Shown: positions 1 to 12,119 of the stretch, piece by piece
Layout: each line of letters begins with the position of its first letter
Position numbering within the stretch: the first letter of the stretch is position 1
Assembly (NCBI GenBank): GCA_027924585.1
Contig: BSBM01001937.1
Location: 785,001-849,000 of the forward strand
Direction: 5' to 3'
From: Larix kaempferi
Lineage: Eukaryota; Streptophyta; Pinopsida; Pinales; Pinaceae
DNA length: 64,000 nt
Translations under genes and position numbers: made by a program
The notes under the pieces: model-generated
What the model was told of the DNA's origin: nothing
Seen by the model: only the letters and a program-made list of their open reading frames with translations
The model's database searches: none

Positions 1-931
1 TGGACGCGTGCGCGTACTTACGTGTGTGGGCCTCTTTGCGTGCACGCGTGTAGGAATTCAAATTGTTTTTGGCGACCTTGCAGGCTTGGAATTAGCTTCG
101 GAATGCACCTTTAGGCTCGGTCTGATTTATCTATGATTTATGGCAGAACACATCAAACACTGCAACTTCCTGTTTTTCACAGCTAGTTCTGCATAAGCTC
201 CACGAGTGCACTACAGATGAAATTGCACACACTTGTCGAGCTCTATGTGCAGATTCCAAATATATAATTTTTTAATAGATTTATTGTTGTTATCTATTTT
301 TAATTCATTTTAAACTGCACTTATGTCAAATTCGTAAAAAACATAGGTCGTTTATTTGGCCTATAATTTTTTATTGGCTTACCTATTTCGAAAACAGAAA
401 AGAACCCACATAAGAGCACGAAAATACCTACAACCTAAAAAAAAATGCATTTTGATTATTTTTAGAACATGATATGGTGGATTAAAACTTGACCATGTCC
501 TTTTAGGGCTTCACTGACTTCGGTAATTTAAAAAATATATAAAATTAACTTTTAAAATTTTGGAAAAATAGCTCCGCAAAAGATTTTTCTATTGCTTACG
601 CCTCTACATATTTTTTTTCTCATAAATTGAAAATTTACATAGCAAATAGGTAGGTCAATAAAAACATGTGCATTATGTTTTAGAAAAAAAATAGCATACC
701 AATTTTCGAATAATGACATTTTGGGGTGGTTATACCACTTTTCTATAAATAAAAGTTATATATTCCGGAAGGTCATCCGTTTTTCTACGTTTCATATTTT
801 TACACCTAATCGAAAAAAGTTTTGTAGGTACCTCTAATAATTGATTTTAATGATAATATTTTTGTTCTTCCAGAATGTCATTGCAACTAACGTGTCATAA
901 TTGGGTATCATTACCTTGCACCATCCCATAT
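1..931. other. Unassigned AT-rich sequence
   Basis: I see no coding region here. The first ~60 bases are rich in GC and CpG (gcgtgcgcgtac-like), the rest is AT-rich with poly-A and poly-T runs. Homology to the duplicated block at 56050 onward starts only near position 932. Confidence 0.5.
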
Positions 932-2264
932 ATAATATGCAATAGAAATGGCTAACCATAATCTATTACCTATTTAATAACATGAAATGACTATGAGATC
1001 CACATAAACAATACATACTTAGATTAAGATGTTCCTCTACCACGTGGATTGAAGAACATGTGAACCTTTTTATAAAATACATATATTGTTTATTTCTTCA
1101 TGGACAAAGAATCATTTACTTGTTTTAATTTCTAAGTTCAATCTAAGGTTTATTTGCTACTACATAAATCCATAACTAAATATCCATGGCTTCCTACCAA
1201 TTTCTTTTGTGCATAGATTAAGAAGTGGTCTTAAATTAACGATAGACATGATTCATCATGCAGTCCATTGCCCCCCTTTGATTTTATTCTAAGAGATAGA
1301 TCCTTAACCATTAAAGTATCACAACTTTGAAGTTTTTTGTCTTAATTTCATGAACCACCAAACCAAGAAATAAAGAACTAATTATAATAATAATTGGTTT
1401 CCTCTACCATGAAATAATAATAATGATTAGAGCAAGACATTCAACCATACTTTCTCTTATTTTCACGAAGCATGAAACATAACAACTTCCTAACAAATTA
1501 AGATACCAACATTACAATAGAACCCAAAACATGGTTATAGACATTATTTATAGACCAATTATCCTCTATGTTTAATATATACCATACTTAGTATATTTAA
1601 TTGGAGACTTGATAGTCCACACAAAAGATCATCTCATTTAAAAAATAAGGGTGAAACCAATGTTTGTATATTGGGTTTTCCTTTGCTTGTACTTTTGAAT
1701 GTAGACAATGCTTTTTGTGTAATAGAATAATGAGTAGAATATTTTTTATCAATTTTAACCTATAACCAATTAAGAAAATGTAGTTGAGAAGTTCACTAGC
1801 TAATTCCCACCACTAAAACTAGACAATCATAATACCCTTTGGATTGAATGTGTCTACTATCCATTTGCATTATGTCATCAATATACATATATGCCTTGAA
1901 CATCAATTTGATAGTTTTGAAAATTTTAAAATTTTGTATTTTATAGGTAAATATGATAAATAAAAATATTTTTCTATTAATGTGATATTCTTTAAACTAA
2001 TTAAATTTTTTATAATGATTATTATATTTTTAAAATTAATTATTATTGAAAGTTAACTATGTAAAAGTCTATTTGTTGTAGTGTGGGTGATTGGGAAGAA
2101 TGATTGTTTCCCTTCCCACCTACGTTTAATTTTTGTAAGTGAGATGATGCTCTTGTTAAACTCTTACTGTAATGATTATATTTCTAACTATAATTCTCTA
2201 CTTGAAATAGCAAGTATTCTAACAAGAAAAATTTTCTTAATTAATTTATTTAATCCATCCGCAG
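932..2264 (+). repeat. Copy A of the germin-like locus intron
   Basis: This segment is closely similar to 56066-57472, sharing the start atatgcaatagaaatggct and nearly all of what follows. It is more distantly similar to 48990-49270 and 27480-28050. In the fullest copy the same sequence lies between a germin-like first exon and a second exon-like segment, so here it is best read as an intron relic. Indels separate it from copy B: it lacks a ~33-bp piece near 1020 and a ~60-bp piece near 1798, keeps a ~40-bp piece near 1540-1610 that B lost, and has no long (AT)n tract. Confidence 0.7.
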
Positions 2265-2510
2265 AAATCCTGACTTCCTTGGCTACTATGGCAACAGTTA
2301 CTTGAAGATATTTTCTTCTACTCCAAAGAAAATGCTAAAAAAAAATTGCGAAGAGATAGACATGCAACGAAAAAGATTGCAAAACAACATCCAGCTTGTT
2401 TGACGAGAGAAGTTGTTGCAGCTATGGCGAATGGTATTGGTAGCATACCGAAACTGGACGAGAATGCCGATGCCAAGGCTGGAAGAGTCTGTGGCATGGA
2501 AGCTCGCAAG
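2265..2510 (+). pseudogene. Exon-like segment, copy A (frameshifted)
   Basis: The segment is bounded by a pyrimidine-rich acceptor ending in CAG at 2264 and a donor AAG|GTATGT at 2510/2511. It matches the open copy at 57473-57695, including the conserved stretch HPACL.REVVAAMANGIGS. Relative to that copy it carries a 9-bp insertion early on, which keeps the frame, and a 14-bp insertion with a run of nine A near 2335-2348, which breaks it. I do not recognise the protein family. Nearly all substitutions between the two copies that I could read change the amino acid, which suggests neither is under strong constraint. Confidence 0.55.
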
Positions 2511-2756
2511 GTATGTAACTTGAACGTTCTTTATCATCTGTTTAAATAAAAATGACAAGATTAGCTCTTATTTTCTGTTAGTATTATTAGTGTTAGTATT
2601 ATTAATGAAAAGTCATAAGAAAGCAGTCTGGGTGCAGAATCCACAACATGAAAGTCACTTATCTCTTATTTTAAAAAATTCACAATCTATACATATTTAA
2701 AAACTTAAAATTGACACTATAAATTAATATAATTAACACTTAAAATTAACCTCTTC
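2511..2756. other. Spacer between exon-like segment and array
   Basis: AT-rich sequence shared with 57696-57904; its last ~100 bases are also shared with 31485-31580. It contains a short duplication of gttagtattatta near 2578-2600 that copy B lacks. No gene is seen. Confidence 0.5.
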
Positions 2757-4638
2757 CATGGCGAGCGACCTCAAGAAGCATAATTCAAGATGGCAAGGAC
2801 CTTGATATCTTCTTGTTTTATGAAGGTCTCATTCATTAACGCCGAGCCTATGAAGCATCATTGAAGGTATAAGTCTGTTGAATTAATCCCTTAATCATTT
2901 TCATGTCTCTAATATGTGTTTAAGGTGCACAATACCTCCTAACGACACTCATCTTATGAATGGGAGAAGACAAGGATCCCCTGTAAAGGTAATGTGTAGT
3001 AGTTTGATACCACATTCATTGTCATTGAGGTTCAATATTATTATTCATAACATTAGGCCCTTTATTTCATCACTCGACCAATGTCAAATAGCCAAACTTG
3101 ATCTATGATGATAAATTCCTATTAAAGTTATCTCAAAAGAATGCCTACATAAATTAGGTGATGTGCCTAGGGTCGTGTGTGGTAGTTTTAGATCTCATTC
3201 ATGTCTCTTGATCTAGAAGAGAATTACTTAGGGCCTTAGGCCCTTGATTTCACTCCCCTCTCTCCCCCAACCCAAATCAAAGCCTTATGGTTGATCCATG
3301 TTGGGTAGTTCCTCTTAAAGACATTCACATTCCCAATCAGAGTCCAAAGCTCCTTTTCATAGTCAATGTGTCGTGGTTGGAGAATTTTCCATGACCATAA
3401 AGACAAATAACCATAATTTGTGGCCCTAGGTCATTGATTTTATCCCCTAACATTATGAAAGCAATGATACATGTTTGTGATTCAAAATACGTCCTAATGG
3501 TGCTCATGTATTTTTAGATGGAGGACAAATATCCTTTATAGATTCCATGCGTCGTGGTTCAGGAACTCATTCATAGATGGTGAGATAGAGATCCTTGATA
3601 TATGCACTAATTCACTTGTTTTAATTCTTTTCCCATTGTAAAGGCCCAAATATCAATCTGTGGTGCCAAATACCTCCTAACAAAGATCATGTTCCTAGTG
3701 GGAGACCAAATATCCCCTAGAGCGATCATCTGTGTTTACTTGAGGCCTTGTTTATGGAAACCAGGCCTAATTTCATTCCTCTACAATTGTCATGGCCATG
3801 ATACATGTTTTTGGTGCAATAGCTCTTAAAGATGCTCATGTTTCCACATAGAGATCAAAGATACCCTATATAGTTGTATGTGGTGTGCAATAATGCCTAA
3901 CACTCATAGCCATAGTTGGATTCAAATGATCCACTACATAGGTTATGAGTAGTGATTGAAAGCTTCTTCCACAACCATCAAGCTTGAGAAGCATCATTCA
4001 TGACCCAAAGCCCTTGGTTTTATCCCTTTATATTATGAAGGCCATGTTACATATCTTTTGTGTGCAAAACCTCATACGAGAGCTCATGTAATTTCAATTG
4101 GAGGTCAAAGATCACTTATAATAATCATGTGTGGTGGTTTGAGGCCATGTGGTATTCACTTGAAAACCAATATCATATCACGTGGGTTCATATTGGGGAT
4201 TAAAAAATAGTTAAAATTAATTTCAACATATTCAATTTTAATAAGGAGGTGAGAGGAATTTTTAAAATAAACTAGGGGTATACATGTTGTAGGTTCAACT
4301 AGTCTACAATTTGTTTTCTTGGAGATTTGTTGGGGGAGCTGTGGGGGGCACGGGATGTATGGGAGGAGGGTTAGTAATGAAAATAATCTTTTCTTTGTGA
4401 GTTTTATTACAAGATGCATTTCATATAAGAAAACATGTAGTTTAGTTCCAATAACCTTATCATGGAAAGTTTTGAGACTCTTGCCCTTATAACCTTGATC
4501 ATAATGTAACTGTCATTAACTTTAATGCAATACTATATGAAAGTGGTATATGATCCATATATATTGGTATATATTCTATATAGTTCTACATAAACATGCA
4601 TTGATTTCATCAATTTATGACCATCATTATATAGTAAA
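2757..4638. repeat. Decayed ~185-bp tandem array, copy A
   Basis: Two degenerate anchors recur through the segment. The cctcctaa-type anchor lies near 2935, 3117, 3311, 3490, 3673, 3822 and 4070. The gtgtggtggttt-type anchor lies near 2990, 3173, 3363, 3547, 3724, 3943 and 4131. Most intervals are about 180-190 bp. Each unit reads roughly as: date-like anchor, gctcatg, a purine-rich gagaccaaa/gatcccc block, the gtgtggt anchor, cattcatgg, then ttgatttcatccc. No unit has a long ORF. Versions of the array occur at 24484-26690, 31485-38452 (interrupted) and 57905-59839. The Gypsy element ends this copy at 4639. Confidence 0.7.
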
Positions 4639-6407
4639 TGTAATATCCCTTTTTCAAATTTTATTAAAATGCCCAATTTTCCACTTTTTTTTTCCCAATT
4701 TCGACCTTTGACTAGTTTTACTGTTTTAACCTCCAAATCAACCCAAATGCTCCCAAATCTTCTGTAGGAGTGTATGAATGGTATTTAGACTTGAATATAA
4801 GGTTCAGGGATGTTTTATGGCCCTCCAAATACTACTGCAAACTTGATTTGTATTCTGATCAATATATGTAATTTTGACTAGTAATTTGTGCATCAAATCC
4901 CCCTCGGGTAACACTGCAAATGGCCTTCCAAATGCCTCCAAACTCCCACAAATTTATGAACAGAGGTATATAATGTGTTAAGTATGTTATTAAGGTCTCA
5001 TATGAACCATCAATTGATTTTTAATACTGTTATAACTCTCTCACATTCAACAGCAAAAACCCCCAATTCAACCCTTGGGGAAATGGCACTATTTCACTTC
5101 CCAATACAACTAAACTGAGTAAAAATGCTTCAAATGCTCAAGTACAGTACATGAAACTTGTAGAAGACATCCATGGCATTATATTTATCACAAATATATC
5201 AGAGAATCATCCATCCATTCGAAATAATCAACATTATAGTGTCATACATCAATGCATTGGGGAAATGGACATTGTTTGCTCATTAATCAATAGTTTTGCA
5301 TACAACCAGTGGGTAATTCGACCTGAGAATTTCTGAATATGAATAATAGAGGATATGAAGCTATTACAATCATAAATATGTAATGAGAAGCTCTCTCAAG
5401 AAGCACAAGTGCTCACCAAAAACGCCCTCCCTCAAGGAGCACGAATATGCCTTCAAAACTGGAAACGGTGGAGAGAAAGTGATGCACTAAACCAAACCAT
5501 GAAACTTCCTGTATCTGCTACCTACAAATACAAACTCCATTAAAGCACCATGAAAGACCTAAGTGGCCTCTCCAAACACCAACTTGGATGGGAATCTTTC
5601 ACCCTCGAAATTGGCTAAGGCAAGAAACTAGTCATCCACTAGCTCTCTCTTCACAAATGCAATTTTTCTCAAATCATCAAAAGCCATTCTCATACTTGAT
5701 TTCTACATTTTATAACCAACATTAGCCTTCAAGGGGTCGAAATCCTCTCAATATATTCAATAATTTTCCATTTAGAAAATATTCCTCATTTGCCACTTGT
5801 CTCCTAGTTCCAACCTTCCATCTTCTCCCAAATTCGAATTTGAGTCTTTAGATTCCTCCAACTCCATGAGCGCCTTCTTGAGCCTATTTTTGGGGCTGAC
5901 ATGTCATAATGGTCAGGTGTAAGAATTCAGGTCTGAATTTTGTCATAAAATGTCATAGATGCTTCATTATTGTTGTCATAAAACTAGGGAATCTAGCCCA
6001 TGTGTCCACTAGTCTCCAATTTGACTCTTCCTCTCCCATGGAGGTTACTATTCCTTCCCATTTCGACCTAATATGCTCAATGCCATGTGTTATGACTTAC
6101 CAACTCACCCAAGAGTGTTCACCTTCCCATGAATTCGAATTGGCAAGAGAGAGCTGCCACGTGTCATTGAAAAATCAAGCTAGTGTGGGTCCCACCACCT
6201 CCATATGTCTCCAAAACCAGTTGCCACCTAGAATTTCTCTTGAATTTATTTATTCATCATATTTATTAAATGCTTGAACCCTTCTAATGTCTAAATATCA
6301 TTTATTAGTTTCCTTATTACCATCCCACATGTGCCCATCCAACGTAGGAAACTAGTAGGATTGATGGGATTGTCTTACTATGCATTTATTTGAATGGGGA
6401 CATTACA
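4639..6407 (-). repeat. Gypsy 3' LTR (left copy)
   Basis: It is 1769 bp, equal in length to the right copy and about 98% identical by eye. In element orientation it is the 3' LTR, preceded on the minus strand by the purine tract GGGTGGGGAGGAC next to its TGTAATG start. Small ORFs inside it are not conserved features. Confidence 0.92.
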
Positions 6408-7321
6408 GTCCTCCCCACCCAAGATTGCTTGTCCTCAAGCAATTTCAAATTTGGATGCTGCAAAATCTTCTCCTCTTCCCATGTGGCATCTTCATTTGGT
6501 AAGTCCTTCCATTGCACTAAATATTCTTTGATGATTCTACTCCTCAACCTTCTTTCCCGTGTCTTCAAAATCTTTTCCGGAACAAGTGTGAGTTGACCTT
6601 CATCATCCAAAGGAGGAAGTATTTCTAAAGTGATGATTTGCTGACCAAGAGCTTTCTTAAGACAAGAAACATGAAATACATTGTGGATTTTACTCCCTTC
6701 CGGAAGTTCTAGTTCATATTATACTTCTCCAACCTTCCGCACTACCTTGTATGGCCCATAGTACCTTGGTTTTAATTTTTCTGCTCCATTCTTTTTGAGA
6801 GATGTTTGTTTATAGGGCTGCAACCTTAAATATACTAAATCATTGACTTGAAAGGTTCTCTCTTCTCTATGTCTATCAGCATATTGTTTTTGCTGATTTT
6901 GAGCAACCTGCAAATTGTCTTTCAAGAGCTTTAAAATTTCTTGGCTCTCTTCCACCCAATCTTTAGCCTTTGGGGCTCTACTATCACCAAATATAATGTC
7001 AGCAAATGTAAGTGCATCATAACCATATAATGCTTTGAAAGGAGACATTCCTATTGACATATGATAAGTGGTGTTGTAGAAAAACTCACCCAAGTGTAGC
7101 CATTTTGCCCATGCTTTTTGCTGCCCTCCCACATAGTTTCTTAGGTATCCTTCCAAAAAAATCTTTGCCTCAACTGTCTATAAGTTTTGAAGATCCCCGG
7201 ATGGCCCGCTAGTGGGGAATCATGTACTTCTTGCAAAATTCGGTACTTGAGCTTGGAGATATGAACTAAATAAATTCTTCCCTTATAATATATCATCCCA
7301 TTCAAAATCCTATAATTATCA
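6408..7321 (-). pseudogene. Gypsy integrase N- and C-terminal parts and chromodomain-like tail
   Basis: Reading on the minus strand from 7321, the first part matches the integrase zinc-binding region (EVHDSPLAGHPGIFKT, RQRFFWK). It jumps near 7145 straight to EGYLRNYVGGQQKAWAKW and the integrase C-terminal segment (FFYNTTYH, PFKALYGY, VNDLVYLRLQPYKQ, YYGPYKV). The whole DD-E catalytic core is therefore missing, apparently by a deletion at a short TTTTTTGGA-like repeat. Downstream, about 6386-6610, comes a chromodomain-like tail (RIIKEYLVQWKDLPNEDATW) and then LLEDKQSW just before the purine tract. It continues the reading frame interrupted by the Copia insertion at 17308. Confidence 0.9.
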
Positions 7322-7925
7322 TGTTGATGTATATGTAACTTCGGAATGTATTTCACATATATGTATATTGTATTCCTATAGAGATGTTATTATTCCTCTA
7401 TACGGAAGTGTCGTCATTTATATTGTAAGTGTCGTAACTTATACTTGATGGGTTATTAGACCACCTTGTTTGGGGTCGGCCCTGTATAAGTCATGTGGGT
7501 CAAAGGGTTATTAGACCACCCTATTGGGGGTCGGCCCAGTCAGCATTATATTATGTGGTTAAGTTCGAGCCTACATGAGTTAGGTAAAAAGGCAAGTCAA
7601 GTCAAGTATAAATAGAGTGCGGGAGGCACTCTATTTACTCACTCACTTCTCACACATGCTCTCAAGGAGGAGAGGCGCACTTATGGAGGAGGAGGATCTG
7701 CTGCTAGGTTATGTCTATCTCTTGGTTGGTTGTATCATTGCTCTATCTATCTCTGAGGAAGTTATTGGGGTTTTTCACCTTTATGGTTTTCCCCAAGTAA
7801 ATCTTTGTGTCTCTTGTGTGCTTGCATTATTGTCTCCATGATTGATATGCTGTAGATATGCTGTACATGTTGTTCTCTCAGTTAAGATCCTAGATCAGAT
7901 TGAAGAAAATTCTGAAAATTTAACA
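7322..7925 (+). repeat. Copia 5' LTR
   Basis: It is 604 bp, starts TGTTGATG, ends AACA and is followed directly by the primer site. It differs from the 3' LTR by about two substitutions and lacks that copy's 44-bp duplication. Confidence 0.93.
7607..7636 (+). promoter_or_regulatory. LTR TATA box overlapping a perfect hairpin
   Basis: TATAAATAG at 7607-7615 fits a plant TATA box. It overlaps a perfect inverted repeat with 11-bp arms (AAATAGAGTGC at 7610-7620, GCACTCTATTT at 7626-7636) and a 5-base loop. The same arrangement is kept in the 3' LTR from 16989. The transcription start would be expected around or just beyond the right arm; this is inferred from spacing, not shown. Confidence 0.6.
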
Positions 7926-7937
7926 TGGTATCAGAGC
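7926..7937 (+). other. Primer-binding site (initiator methionine tRNA)
   Basis: TGGTATCAGAGC lies immediately after the 5' LTR. It is the common plant Copia primer site complementary to the initiator tRNA-Met 3' end. Confidence 0.92.
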
Positions 7938-8591
7938 TAGCCTGAAAGAAGGCATGATATGGCATGTATGACACTTGTTGCACTTACGATGCTAGGGCTT
8001 GATATAGCAAAAACCAGTCATCGTAGCACTTTCGCTATAAATCCGTTTTGGCGAAGTTTTCGGATCTGAAATTGTTACAGGACGAAGCTAAGATCTCCAG
8101 GTACCTTGTGTCCAAAGGACAACCTCTAATTCGTTGTAATTTGTGATTTATGATCTGTGCAATATAGGGTTTCTGCCTCTTCCAGATCTGAGTCAAAATC
8201 AGGTGACCTTGGGAAAAAGGTCATAACTTGGGCTAGGAAGCTCCAAATAAAATTTCGTAAAAAGTGACAGGTAGTAAACAGTCTGTACTATCTCAGAACA
8301 CTTTTTCAGAGGCCGAAGTTGAACCAGTGACACGTGGCACACCGTACAAGTTAGCTCTACTGTTTTATCCCATAAACAGGTCACGTTGCGACATTTGGAA
8401 TAACTCTCTCTCAGAGAATCCAATTGAGGTCAGACCTGTCAGGATGGAAAGGTAGCAGGTCAGGATATCTCAAGAAACTTTTTTCAGACCCTGTGGATCA
8501 AAAATTTCGGAGTTACACCAGAAACAATCAGGTACATATTTCTGTCAAAACAGAATTATTTTTTGGTACCTTCATTCATGGCTTCCGGAAT

Positions 8592-8920
8592 TTAGGGCTT
8601 TGAAGAAAGTTGAAATTTTTGTAATCGGAGACCACGGCTGAATGATACTCATCAAAATAAAAATTTAGATACCAAAATCAGAATTTTTGGTTGGGCAGAA
8701 GGCCGGGCTTGATCAGACCCTAGTTCAGGACTTTGATCAGGAAAGTGGAAAATTAGGGCTTCTGTAAAAATGGGAATTTTTGAAATCTGAGACCACGGCT
8801 GGAAGCTCCTCAGAAAAATAGAAGCTTAGAGCTTTGGATCAAACCTTTTGATTGGGAAAAAGAGTGGGATTCATCAAACCCCAGTTCAGGGTCACGTCCA
8901 GTGAATCCGGAAGTTTCAAA
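8592..8920 (+). repeat. Two imperfect ~160-bp tandem units in the Copia leader
   Basis: The first unit begins ttagggct near 8592 and the second near 8753. Both contain gagaccacggctg, a ttgattggg-like stretch and a cagttcagg-like stretch in the same order. No ORF is conserved across them. The rest of the leader, 7938-10800, holds no gag that I can recognise. Confidence 0.65.
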
Positions 8921-9769
8921 GGCAAAATTGAGGAGTGAAACTTTGCAGTTTTCAAATTATGAATATACCAATTTGATCAGCTCATCAAGGCGCATATTTC
9001 TATCCTTTCGGAAGTTTGAAATTCAAAGTTTGAATTTTTGGGTTTCTCTGAAAAATCCATATCCAGCTCCAGGTCCAGTTCTTGCAAATTAAGTGGATTG
9101 GGTTAATCGTAGAAGAAGTTGGATTGGTCACCTACATAGGTGAAGAAGTTCCTGTTTCAGAGGGAGATGAGGCTAAGGCCTTACATAAGAAGATTACAAG
9201 CGATCTCGACAGGTATGACTCATCGAGGTATGTTTTGATATTTGTCCATGATTAAGTTTATGGTATGTTTGTCTTCATGTTATTACAGTTAAGTACAATT
9301 TTGTTTTTAGATTTGTCGTATCACCTTAACAAAATTATGAATGCATGATAGAAGATATTCATTATTTAGGGTGTTGACACTTATGATTGTACTAATGCAT
9401 TATGGTGTTGTATGAGGTTTATGTTGTCTACTAACATGAAAGGTACACCAAGAAAGACAAATCATGCTCCAGTTCAAGAACATATGATCATGGTGACATG
9501 AGGATAAAGACTCATCCATTGTCATGGATCTCATAGAAGATCCATTTACGAGGTATGTATAACTTGGTTTTATAATGGCTAACCATTGAGACATGCAGGT
9601 TACTAACACAAGTCATTGAAGAGAACCAAAAGACATTATACGGGTATGTTAGACATAACTAGCTAGCATGCTAATCCAGGTATGTTTTTCCTATATCAAG
9701 CTAGAATCCTACCTTGTGTTAGGATCTTATACTATTGTGTTGTTGATAATGATTATTCACAAAGAGTCA

Positions 9770-9995
9770 TAGGTTTGAATAATCATGATTGTATGCATAT
9801 TATGTTTCTTACCATAATTGATGATATGACTAACCAGAAGAATCATGATGGTATAGGTTTGAATAATCACAGGTTTTATGCATATTATATCTCTTATCTT
9901 GATTGATGATTCAACTAACCTGAAGAGTCATAGGTTTGAATAATTACAGGTTTAGACATGTTATGTTTCTTATGATTTGACTAACCATAAGAATC
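9770..9995 (+). repeat. Three imperfect ~80-bp tandem units in the Copia interior
   Basis: The phrase taggtttgaataat starts near 9770, 9854 and 9931. Each is followed by a tgcatattat-like stretch, tttctta and gactaacc-agaa-atc. Spacings of about 84 and 77 bp show a decayed tandem repeat. No coding role is visible. Confidence 0.65.
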
Positions 9996-10189
9996 CTACA
10001 TAAAATGCTAATGCTTATTATTTTCTGTTTGAAATGATCATGACTATACATGCTTGAGATTATTGTGTTTTAATAGTATACTGATTTTATATGAGATCAC
10101 AAGGATAACACAATCATGATACTAATAAGCATGCATAGAAACCAAGGATGAATATGAGTTCAAGAACAGGTAATCTAGGAAGCAAAGAT

Positions 10190-10350
10190 CAAGAGGGAGT
10201 ACACTCCAGTGGTTTATGCAAGGATGCAGATATTCAGAGGGAGTTGACCATCTCTCCACAACAGAAAGGTGTAGAAGAAGCTACTTCATATTAGGACTCC
10301 AGCAGCTCCTGCAAGGAAGCAAAGACTCAGAGGGAGTCCACCCAATGAAC
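10190..10350 (+). repeat. Repeated polypurine-like motif in the Copia interior
   Basis: The motif cagagggagt or its close form aagagggagt occurs three times (near 10188, 10235 and 10328), each time beside aaggatgca or aaggaagcaaag text. The element's true purine tract by the 3' LTR is aagagggag. These may be copies of its 3' end region carried inward, or simple chance. Confidence 0.4.
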
Positions 10351-10799
10351 AAACAAAGATAAGTATTTGAATTTCTTAAATAATACTGTTCAATAATGTA
10401 TATACTGATGTTCCTAGAATTAGGTTGTGTATTATGCATATTAGAATAATTGCATTGATGAACAGTATACTCCTAATATGCATGGGTAAGTGGCCTATGG
10501 CACTGTACAACATTCCATTGCTACTTATCTAGAATGAAACCTCTTTGCTGACATGTTGGGAGTTGTGCACACTCTTAACAATGTTCTGGTAGAGATTGGA
10601 AGGCATCTAGAAAGTTACGGAATTTGGATAAATGTTGTATTGAAGCATTGGCTAAGATAATTGCATGACTGTATGGCATATTTCTTTATGTGTAAGAATT
10701 TGTTCTGAAAACTATGAGATGTTTTCTAATCATGCAATTTAACTTGTTTTGTAGGAAAGATCGTATGCCATCTCCTACAAAAGAAGAACTACAACATTT

Positions 10800-12084
10800 G
10801 TTCCAGCAACAAATATATCTATTGAAGATATTGAAGATATTGAAGTTCCCAGGATCTGGGATGAAGAAATGAAATGCCATGATCCGTCGATCATGAAGAA
10901 TGATGTTTGGGATGTAATCCCAAGACATGAAGGGAAGTTTGCTATGACTTCCAAATGGAACTATCAGATCAAGCATGTTGCAGATGGCAGCATTGAGAAA
11001 TATAAGAGTGATGAAATAGAAGATACACCAGATGGATTCAAGACAGCTTCCTTGAATGGTGTAGGTGAAGAAGAAGTGTACGTAGAGAAGCCACTTGGTT
11101 TTGAGACACATGATAGGAAATCATATATGTGCAGAACTTGGTATGATGAAGATAGATTGATTGCCGACACGCAGCGGAAGCTTACTACCGAGTTCAAGAT
11201 GAAGAACTTGGGGATGATGCACTATTCGTTTTTTGGCATGGAGGTGTGGCAGAGTGCAGATGGAATCTTCCTTGGACAAGGGAAGTATACAGTAGAGATC
11301 CTGAAGAGGTTCGAGATGATGGACTGCAAGCTATGGCCACACCTATGGCATCGAATCTGAAGCTTCTATGTGATGCTTCATCTGAGCTGGTTGATGTCTC
11401 CATGTATCGTCAGATGATTGGGTCCTTGATGTACCTGATGAACACGAGACCAGATATTTTCTTTGCTGTGAACACATTGAGCCAGTTCCTGACGGATCCA
11501 AGGAGTGTTCACCTGGTTGCTGTAAAGCATATTCTGAGGTACCTGAAGGGTACAGTGGATTATGGGCTCAGGTATGAGGCGAATCAAAAGTTTAACCTGC
11601 AGGGTTATGTTGATTCAGATTGGGCTGGCAGTGCTGCAGATAGGAAGAGCACATCTGGGTGTTGCTTCAGTATGGGATCAGGTGTGATCTCTTGGTTTAG
11701 CAGGAAGCAGTCCTGCGTAGCACTGAGTACAGCTGAGGCAGAGTATGTTGCAGCCTGTTCAGCTAGTTGTGAGGCAGTATGGCTACGGAAGCTACTGTCT
11801 GAGTTATTTGATCTCCATTGGAAGCTACTGGTATCTTCTGTGATAACCAGAGTTGTGTGAATCTGTCCGAGAATCCAGTGTTTCATGACAGGTCGAAACA
11901 CATAGAGATCAAATATCACTATATCAGGAATATGGTATAGAGAGGAGCTGTGAAGCTCCTGTATGTTGCAACGGACGAGCAGATTGCAGATGTGCTGACG
12001 AAGCCACTAGCCAGGGTAAAGTTCGAGTACTTCAGAGAGAGGCTTGGCGTTCTTCAGATCGAGGAAACTTCGAGGAAGAAGTGA
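10800..12084 (+). pseudogene. Copia reverse transcriptase/RNase H remnant lacking the catalytic motif
   Basis: The start matches the N-terminal Copia reverse transcriptase (IMKNDVWDVIPRHEGK, SKWNYQIKHVADGSIEKYK). Sequence then jumps to SLNGVGEEEVYVEKPLGFE and again, after SYMCR, to TEFKMKNLGMMHY. The second jump removes the YVDD catalytic segment and the LKKALYGLKQAPR region. A one-base loss near 11330 shifts the frame, after which MATPMASN, YRQMIGSLMYL, NTRPDIFFAVNTLSQF and the RNase H signature DRKSTSGCCF, STAEAEYVA follow. Another shift near 11830 and a stop near 11938 precede the C-terminal IADVLTKPLARVKFEYF and the final TGA at 12082. No product with polymerase activity is possible. Confidence 0.9.
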
Positions 12085-12119
12085 TGGACACATTTGCTGA
12101 AGCCATTCCAAGCATGTGG

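Noticed and set aside
5909-6277. 122-codon open frame in the Gypsy LTR
   Set aside because: The equivalent frame in the other LTR (22021) is cut short by a single base change, and LTRs of this type do not encode protein.
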